DNA of 9,672 bases. Origin: AC-32 sp035455445. GTDB lineage: Bacteria > Actinomycetota > Thermoleophilia > Gaiellales > Gaiellaceae. The notes under the pieces are model-generated. The model worked only from the letters and a program-made list of their open reading frames with translations. It searched no databases and had not been told where the DNA came from. Of the stretch, positions 5,535 to 9,672 are shown piece by piece; position 1 is the first letter of the stretch, and each line of letters opens with the position of its first letter. The position numbers and the translations under genes were made by a program. The DNA is taken from assembly GCA_035455445.1 (NCBI GenBank), contig DATIFC010000180.1, forward strand, positions 1 through 9,672, given 5' to 3'.

Positions 5535-7609
5535 TGGCGCTGACCATTCTCGAGGGCTCGACGTTCTGCATCTGCGACGGGCTCGGCGACATCGACGGCG
5601 AGACGCAGGGCCTGTTCGCCGAGGACACGCGCTTCCTCTCGCGGCTGTGCCTGACGATCAACGGCGCGAAGCCGTTGCTGCTCTCGTCCGGGAAGGTCGA
5701 GTACTTCTCGGCCGCGTTCTTCCTGCGCAACCCGGTCGCGGGCGGCCTGCCGCAGGACTCGCTCTCGATCGTGCGCCACCGCTTCGTCGGCGATGGGATG
5801 CAGGACCACGTGATCGTTCAGAACCAGAGCATGGAGCCGGTCGAGTTCGAGCTCGGGCTCGAGCTCGGCACGGACTTCGCGGACATCCTCTCGGTCAAGG
5901 AGCACGACTTCGCGCTCGGCGACCCCGAGCGGGCGGCACCGCTGCCCGAGCCGGTCGCGGGCCGGTTCGACGACGAGCACAACCAGTTCGTGCTCGAGGA
6001 GGAAACCGGGCCGGAGGCGGTGGAGGCGCGGACGCAGCTGATCCTCTCGCAGCGCGGCGAGGTCGAGGAGCGCAAGGTCGTCTACCGGCTCGCGCTCGGC
6101 CCGCGCGAGCGCTGGGAGCTGCGGCTCGACATCCTGGCCTCGCTCGACGGCGACTCGGTCACCCCGCGCACGGCCGAGCGGCGCTTCGGCGAGGAGATGA
6201 CGCGCGTGCGCGAGTCGCTCGCGGCCTGGCAGCTGCGCGTGCCGCAGATCCGCGCCGACTGGAGCATGCTCGACCACGCCTTCTTCCAGTCGGTCTCCGA
6301 CCTCGCCTCCCTTCGGATGCGCGGCGCCGGCCGCACGGGGCGCATGCCCGCCGCGGGGATGCCGTGGTTCATGACGGTCTTCGGGCGCGACACGCTGATC
6401 ACGTGCCTGCAGACGCTGCTCTTCGGGCCGGAGCTCGCGCGCACCGCGCTCGAGGTCCTCACCGAGCTGCAGGCGCACGACGTCAACCCGGACGTGGACG
6501 CCGAGCCGGGGAAGATCGTCCACGAGCTGCGCTCCGGCCGCGCCGCGGAGAAGTGGTTCCGCACCTACTACGGCACGGTGGACGCGACGCCGCTCTACCT
6601 CGTGCTCCTGTCTGAGGTGTGGCGCTGGACGGACGACTCCGCCTTCGTGCGCGGGCTGAAGGAGCCGGCGCTCGCCGCGCTGCGCTGGATCGACGAGTTC
6701 GGCGACCGCGACGGCGACGGCTTCGTCGAGTACGAGCGCCGGACCCCGCGCGGGCTCGAGAACCAGTCCTGGAAGGACTCGCACGACTCGCAGCGCTTCC
6801 GGGACGGCTCGCTCGCGCGGACGCCGATCGCGCCGGTCGAGGTGCAGGGCTACGTCTACGACGCGAAGCTGCGCACGGCGGAGGTCGCGCGCGAGGTGTG
6901 GCGCGACCGTCCGCTCGCGGAACAGCTCGAGCGCGAGGCGGCCGAGCTGCAGCGGCGGTTCGACGACGCCTTCTGGACCGACGCGCGCGGCGGCTACTAC
7001 GTGCTCGCGCTGGACCGCGAGAAGCGGCAGGTGGACTCGCTCTGCTCGAACATCGGTCACCTGCTCTGGAGCGGGATCGTGCCCGCCGGTCGCATCGACG
7101 CGGTCGTCGACCAGCTGATGGGCGAGAAGCTCTGGTCGGGCTGGGGCGTGCGGACGATGTCGAGCGGCGACACCGGCTACAACCCGCTCTCGTACCACAA
7201 CGGCACGGTGTGGCCCCACGACAACTCCCTGATCGCGCACGGGCTCGCCCGCGCGGCGCGCTGGCCGGAGGCGCAGCGGATCGTGCGCCGGATGCTCGGC
7301 GCCGCCTCGTTCTTCGGCTACCAGCTGCCGGAGGTCTTCGCCGGCCTGCCTCGCGCGGAGACGCCGTTCCCGATCGCCTACCCGACGGCCGCACGCCCGC
7401 AGGCCTGGGCGGCCGGGACCCCGGTGCTGCTGCTGCAGGTCCTGCTCGGGCTCGAGGTCGACCGGCGCCGCCACCAGCTCGTGACGCGCGCGCCGGAGGA
7501 GCTGCCCTCCTGGGCCGGCCGCTCGCTGCGGCTGACGGGGATCCGCGCCTTCGACCGCGCCTGGGACGTGCGCGTCGAGCACGGCCGTGTCACCGTTGAG
7601 GAAGCGTGA
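5534..7609 (+). CDS. Amylo-alpha-1,6-glucosidase / glycogen-debranching-like glycoside hydrolase
   Basis: A 691-residue cytosolic protein with no signal peptide. Residues about 5-205 form the beta-rich N-terminal domain of debranching-type enzymes (GDE_N_bis-like): LEGSTF (6-11), GLFAEDTRFLSRL (27-39). Residues about 240-640 form an (alpha/alpha)6 toroid with MPWFMTVFGRDTL (276-288), QSWKDS (411-416, D415 likely acid), GYNPLSYHNGTVWPHD (548-563) and QLPEVFAGLPR (597-607, E600 likely base). These motifs are typical of COG3408-type glucosidases that hydrolyse alpha-glucosidic bonds. The family also holds enzymes acting on small compatible-solute glucosides, so glycogen is not certain as substrate. 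The GTG at 5534-5536 overlaps the TAG of the dehydrogenase by one base (TAGTG), implying coupled translation; the frame is open farther upstream, but those codons duplicate the dehydrogenase region and lack family similarity. Confidence 0.88.
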   Translation: MALTILEGSTFCICDGLGDIDGETQGLFAEDTRFLSRLCLTINGAKPLLLSSGKVEYFSAAFFLRNPVAGGLPQDSLSIVRHRFVGDGMQDHVIVQNQSMEPVEFELGLELGTDFADILSVKEHDFALGDPERAAPLPEPVAGRFDDEHNQFVLEEETGPEAVEARTQLILSQRGEVEERKVVYRLALGPRERWELRLDILASLDGDSVTPRTAERRFGEEMTRVRESLAAWQLRVPQIRADWSMLDHAFFQSVSDLASLRMRGAGRTGRMPAAGMPWFMTVFGRDTLITCLQTLLFGPELARTALEVLTELQAHDVNPDVDAEPGKIVHELRSGRAAEKWFRTYYGTVDATPLYLVLLSEVWRWTDDSAFVRGLKEPALAALRWIDEFGDRDGDGFVEYERRTPRGLENQSWKDSHDSQRFRDGSLARTPIAPVEVQGYVYDAKLRTAEVAREVWRDRPLAEQLEREAAELQRRFDDAFWTDARGGYYVLALDREKRQVDSLCSNIGHLLWSGIVPAGRIDAVVDQLMGEKLWSGWGVRTMSSGDTGYNPLSYHNGTVWPHDNSLIAHGLARAARWPEAQRIVRRMLGAASFFGYQLPEVFAGLPRAETPFPIAYPTAARPQAWAAGTPVLLLQVLLGLEVDRRRHQLVTRAPEELPSWAGRSLRLTGIRAFDRAWDVRVEHGRVTVEEA

Positions 7610-7615
7610 GCATGA

Positions 7616-7633
7616 GGCATCGCTTGCGATGCC
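7616..7633. repeat. Perfect short hairpin between the hydrolase and glycosyltransferase genes
   Basis: GGCATCGC (7616-7623) and GCGATGCC (7626-7633) are perfect inverted arms around TT. As RNA the loop would be CUUG closed by seven pairs. It begins seven bases after the hydrolase stop codon. There is no T tract after it, so it is not a classical terminator; it may be an mRNA 3'-end stabiliser or a Rho-assisted stop. Confidence 0.5.
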
Positions 7634-7637
7634 GACG

Positions 7638-7673
7638 TCAGGACGGGCGAGCTTCGCTCGGGCGTGCGTCTGA
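7638..7673. repeat. Second, imperfect hairpin in the same intergenic region
   Basis: The inner stem is CGAGC (7648-7652) with GCTCG (7656-7660) around TTC. The outer stem is GACG (7642-7645) with CGTC (7667-7670), extended by TCA (7638-7640) with TGA (7671-7673) across a one-base bulge. An asymmetric internal loop separates the two. It follows the first hairpin by four bases. No U tract follows. The rest of the 103-base gap to 7712 shows no clear promoter. Confidence 0.4.
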
Positions 7674-7712
7674 AATCGCCAGCCTCGGCGTCGGCCGTGA
7701 GAATGTTGCGCT

Positions 7713-8744
7713 GTGAGGATTGCGATCGTCAGCCCACCCTGGTTCCCGGTTCCGCCGACCGGCTACGGCGGGATCGAGTGGATCGTCTGGCTGCTCGCCG
7801 AGGGGCTGACCGCGGAGGGCCACGACGTGACGCTTTTCGCCTCCGGCGACTCGCGCACGACCGCGACGCTCTCGGCCGTCTACCCGACCGCGCCGAGCGA
7901 GCTGATCGGCCGCACGCTGCCCGACCTGCGCCACGTGCTCTCGGCCCTGGAGGCCGCGGGCGAGTTCGACGTGATCAACGACCACACGGGCCCGCTCGGC
8001 GCCGTGCTCGGCGAGCTCGTCGAGACGCCCGTCGTCCACACCGTCCACGGCCCGCTCGACGGCGAGCCGGGGGAGATCTACGAGGCGATCGGCAGGGTCG
8101 CGCCGTCGGTCGGCCTGATCTCGCTCTCGCTCAACCAGCGCCGGCCGAAGCCCGACCTGAACTGGTTCGCGAACGTGCTGAACGCGCTCGACCTCGAGCA
8201 CTACCCCTGCCACCCGCACAAGGGCGAGTACCTGCTCTTCCTGGGCCGCATGAACCACGAGAAGGGCGCGCACCGCGCGGTCGCGGTCGCGATGGAGCTC
8301 AGCCTGCCGCTCAAGCTCGCGGGCAAGATGCGCGAGCCGCGGGAGCGCGCCTACTTCGAGGAGTTCATCGAGCCCCACCTCGGCAACGGGATCGAGTACC
8401 TGGGCGAGGTCAACCACGGCACCAAGGTCGAGCTCCTGCAGAACGCTCGCGCGACGCTCTTCCCGATCGAGTGGGAGGAGCCGTTCGGCCTCGTGATGAT
8501 CGAGTCCATGGCCTGCGGCACGCCGGTGATCGCGACCCGGCGCGGCGCCGTGCCGGAGGTGATCCAGGACGAGCGGGGCGGGCTGATCGTCGACGACTGG
8601 CGTGAGATCCCGGCCGCGCTCGAGCGCGCCGACCGGATCGAGCCGCGCGAGTGCCGCCGCTTCGCCGAGGAGCGCTTCGCTCCCCGGCGCATGGTGGCGG
8701 ACTACCTCGGTGCGTACGAGGCGGCCATCCGGGCGCGGGGCTAG
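7713..8744 (+). CDS. GT4-family retaining glycosyltransferase
   Basis: A 343-residue GT-B fold enzyme, soluble or peripheral to the membrane, transferring a sugar from a nucleotide-sugar donor. The N-terminal domain starts MRIAIVSPPW and carries the glycine-rich acceptor-side loop PPTGYGGIEW (14-23). HGPL (112-115) and FLGRMNHEKG (176-185) mark the donor domain entry. E256-PFGLVMI-E264 is the EX7E motif typical of GT4, followed by ACGTPVIA (267-274). Length is slightly short for GT4 but both domains are present. The acceptor and donor cannot be told. The start is the GTG at 7713, where the fold's first strand begins; no good Shine-Dalgarno is spaced before it. The preceding hydrolase suggests a shared role in glucan or glucoside turnover, though the 103-base gap weakens the case for one transcript. 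The TAG overlaps the convergent MarR gene's stop. Confidence 0.88.
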   Translation: MRIAIVSPPWFPVPPTGYGGIEWIVWLLAEGLTAEGHDVTLFASGDSRTTATLSAVYPTAPSELIGRTLPDLRHVLSALEAAGEFDVINDHTGPLGAVLGELVETPVVHTVHGPLDGEPGEIYEAIGRVAPSVGLISLSLNQRRPKPDLNWFANVLNALDLEHYPCHPHKGEYLLFLGRMNHEKGAHRAVAVAMELSLPLKLAGKMREPRERAYFEEFIEPHLGNGIEYLGEVNHGTKVELLQNARATLFPIEWEEPFGLVMIESMACGTPVIATRRGAVPEVIQDERGGLIVDDWREIPAALERADRIEPRECRRFAEERFAPRRMVADYLGAYEAAIRARG

Positions 8745-9199
8745 GCGAGGCCGTTCAGCTCGAGCAGGAGGCCGCGCAGCTGGGCGAAGCGGTCCGTGCC
8801 GAGCTCGCGGGCCCACGCGGTCTCGAGGTCGGCGACCGCCTCGCGGATGACCCCGATCGCGGCGGTGCCGCGGGCGGTGAGGGCGACGCGCTTGGAGCGA
8901 AGGTCGTCCGAGTCGGCCACGCGCTCGAGGTAGCCGAGGCGCTCGAGCTGGCCGAGCAGGTAGTTGAGCGCCTGCTTGCTGATCCGCAGCCGCGCCGCCA
9001 GCTCCGACGGCCTCGCCCCCTGCGGCCCGGGGTACTGGAAGACGTGCAGGTGCGCCGCGTCGAGGTCGCCGAATCCCCGCTCGTGCAGCCGCGCGAGCAT
9101 CCGGCGTTGCACCTCCTCCCAGGGCATGCGCAGGAGCGCGCCGATCAGCGGGGGATCGGAAGGTGTCGTAAAAGCACTTGACGAACTCGCTCTGGCCAT
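8741..9199 (-). CDS. MarR-family winged-helix transcriptional regulator
   Basis: A 152-residue regulator, normal length for MarR proteins, which act as dimers binding palindromic DNA and usually release it on ligand binding or oxidation. The winged helix spans about 62-111: RPSELAARLRISKQALNYLLGQ gives helix-turn-helix with recognition helix about 74-86, followed by LERLGYLERV and the wing (about 95-108: DSDDLRSK then VALTARG). Flanking helices (about 16-41 and 113-150) would form the dimer interface. No cysteine is present, so a cysteine-redox sensor of the OhrR kind is unlikely. The ATG at 9197-9199 sits between the two arms of an inverted repeat, fitting autorepression; an internal ATG at 9127 (residue 25) is possible but would cut conserved-looking helix 1. 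The divergent neighbour is a cupin, its likely target. Confidence 0.9.
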   Translation of the reverse strand: MARASSSSAFTTPSDPPLIGALLRMPWEEVQRRMLARLHERGFGDLDAAHLHVFQYPGPQGARPSELAARLRISKQALNYLLGQLERLGYLERVADSDDLRSKRVALTARGTAAIGVIREAVADLETAWARELGTDRFAQLRGLLLELNGLA

Positions 9200-9219
9200 G
9201 TATCGTCAAGTCACTTTAC
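9168..9219. promoter_or_regulatory. Probable MarR operator: long inverted repeat in the MarR-cupin divergent region
   Basis: ACTTGACGA (9176-9184) and TCGTCAAGT (9203-9211) are perfect 9-base inverted arms separated by 18 bases. The symmetry extends outward: GTAAA (9168-9172) pairs with TTTAC (9215-9219) across three mismatched bases on each side. The right half also holds its own palindrome, AAGTCACTT (9208-9216). The arms cover both core promoter hexamers of the cupin gene and flank the MarR start codon, the layout expected for a repressor that blocks its target and itself. Assignment to this MarR protein is inference. Confidence 0.6.
9178..9206 (+). promoter_or_regulatory. Sigma70-type promoter of the cupin gene
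   Basis: TTGACG (9178-9183) matches five of six bases of the -35 consensus, and TATCGT (9201-9206) matches four of six of the -10 consensus, with the ideal 17-base spacer. Transcription would start near 9213, leaving a leader of about 32 bases with the Shine-Dalgarno. Both hexamers lie in or next to the inverted-repeat arms. Confidence 0.6.
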
Positions 9220-9231
9220 CACCTACTCACG

Positions 9232-9237
9232 AGGAGG
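9232..9237 (+). promoter_or_regulatory. Strong Shine-Dalgarno of the cupin gene
   Basis: AGGAGG, part of GAGGAGGAG, ends seven bases before the ATG at 9245. It is the only strong, well-spaced ribosome binding site I see in the window and fixes the cupin start; most other genes here show weak or no such site. Confidence 0.8.
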
Positions 9238-9244
9238 AGCAACG

Positions 9245-9672
9245 ATGGCAACCAGCATGCGCGAGGAGATTCGAGTCGGGGAGCTGGCGATCCGGTTCCT
9301 GGTCGAGGGCGAGCAGTCGGCGGGGTCGGTCGCGGTCTTCGAGTTCGACGTACCCGCCGGCGCGAGAGTCCCGGTCGCGCACAGCCACGACGGCTACGAG
9401 GAGACGGTCTATGGGCTGGAGGGCGTCCTGACCTGGACGGTCGAGGGCACGCAGACCGACGTCGGTCCCGGAGAGGCGCTCTGCATCCCCCGCGGCGCCG
9501 TCCACCACTTCGACAACGCCGGCGACGGCCCCGCCAGGGCGCTCGCGATCGTCACCCCCGGCATCCTCGGCCCCGGCTACTTCCGCGAGGTCGGAGCGAT
9601 CCTGGAGGCTGCGGCCGGCGGCCCGCCCGACCTCGCCGCGATCGGTGGCGTGATGAAGCGCCACGGTCTCAC
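9245..9672 (+). CDS. Single-domain cupin protein, cut by the window end
   Basis: The frame runs open from ATG 9245 to the window edge (142 complete codons, no stop). Both cupin motifs are intact. Motif 1 fits G(X)5HXH(X)4E(X)6G: G40 stands one residue off the ideal glycine position (G39 is not a glycine-pattern mismatch of function), with H46, H48, E53 and G60. Motif 2 fits G(X)5PXG(X)2H(X)3N with G76, P82, G84, H87, N91. H46, H48, E53 and H87 would bind one metal ion in a small beta barrel. Beyond the barrel (about 108 on) a helical tail begins and continues past the edge. Cupins of this kind range from dioxygenases and isomerases to ligand-binding proteins, so no reaction can be named. It is divergent from the MarR gene and has its own good promoter, so it is probably MarR-controlled. 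Confidence 0.85.
   Translation, partial: MATSMREEIRVGELAIRFLVEGEQSAGSVAVFEFDVPAGARVPVAHSHDGYEETVYGLEGVLTWTVEGTQTDVGPGEALCIPRGAVHHFDNAGDGPARALAIVTPGILGPGYFREVGAILEAAAGGPPDLAAIGGVMKRHGL

Noticed and set aside
5850..5870. Local repeat of GAGCTCGGGCTCGAGCTCGG type
   Set aside because: It is explained by the coding of alternating E and L residues with GC-rich codons in the hydrolase, not by an independent repeat element.
5387..7582. A 731-codon minus-strand frame antisense to the debranching-like hydrolase
   Set aside because: The composition is typical of a shadow frame (arginine, alanine, valine, leucine and histidine runs), while the plus strand carries a complete motif-bearing hydrolase.
7699..7704. 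GAGAAT as a -10 element for the glycosyltransferase
   Set aside because: Its distance to GTG 7713 would suit a leaderless start, but the hexamer is a poor match and no -35 is found 17-18 bases upstream.
7638..9209. A 523-codon minus-strand frame covering the glycosyltransferase and MarR genes
   Set aside because: It conflicts with two genes that have clear GT4 and MarR motifs and shows no recognisable domain.

Overview
The window is very GC-rich (roughly 70% by eye, not counted). Genes lie close together or overlap, third codon positions are almost always G or C, and GTG starts are common. Together with the protein types, this suggests a chromosomal segment of a high-GC actinobacterium, possibly Thermoleophilia (Solirubrobacterales/Gaiellales-like). 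That placement is an inference from style and recollection of protein families, not from a marker gene. There are no rRNA, tRNA, CRISPR, insertion-sequence or phage features, and no intergenic stretch exceeds about 105 bases.

Left part (1-4740): the window opens on the last codons of a probable plus-strand gene (2-73), whose end overlaps a small minus-strand gene for a stand-alone PD-(D/E)XK-type nuclease-like domain (52-405). Next on the minus strand is a two-gene unit: a large FtsH-like membrane AAA+ zinc protease with unusual insertions in its ATPase domain (1162-3582), overlapped by 16 bases by a single-pass membrane protein of unknown function (449-1177). Only 39 bases separate the protease from a divergent Ste24/HtpX-type M48 membrane metalloprotease (3622-4740). 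Two membrane-bound HExxH proteases and a coupled membrane protein suggest membrane protein quality control.

Middle part (4803-8744): a YdfG-type short-chain dehydrogenase overlaps by one base the start of an amylo-alpha-1,6-glucosidase/glycogen-debranching-like hydrolase. After a 103-base gap holding two hairpins comes a GT4 glycosyltransferase. The hydrolase and transferase suggest glucan or glucoside metabolism; the exact substrate cannot be read from the sequence.

Right part (8741-9672): a MarR-family regulator converges on the glycosyltransferase, the two stop codons sharing CTAG. It diverges from a single-domain cupin cut by the window end. Between them lies the clearest regulatory architecture here: a near-consensus promoter (TTGACG, 17 bases, TATCGT) embedded in an inverted repeat with perfect 9-base arms, followed by a strong Shine-Dalgarno before the cupin. 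This is a plausible autoregulated MarR-cupin switch.

The items most worth following up are the insertion-bearing FtsH-like protease with its overlapping partner gene, the MarR-cupin operator, and the stand-alone nuclease-like domain. I found no convincing evidence of a wholly new system.
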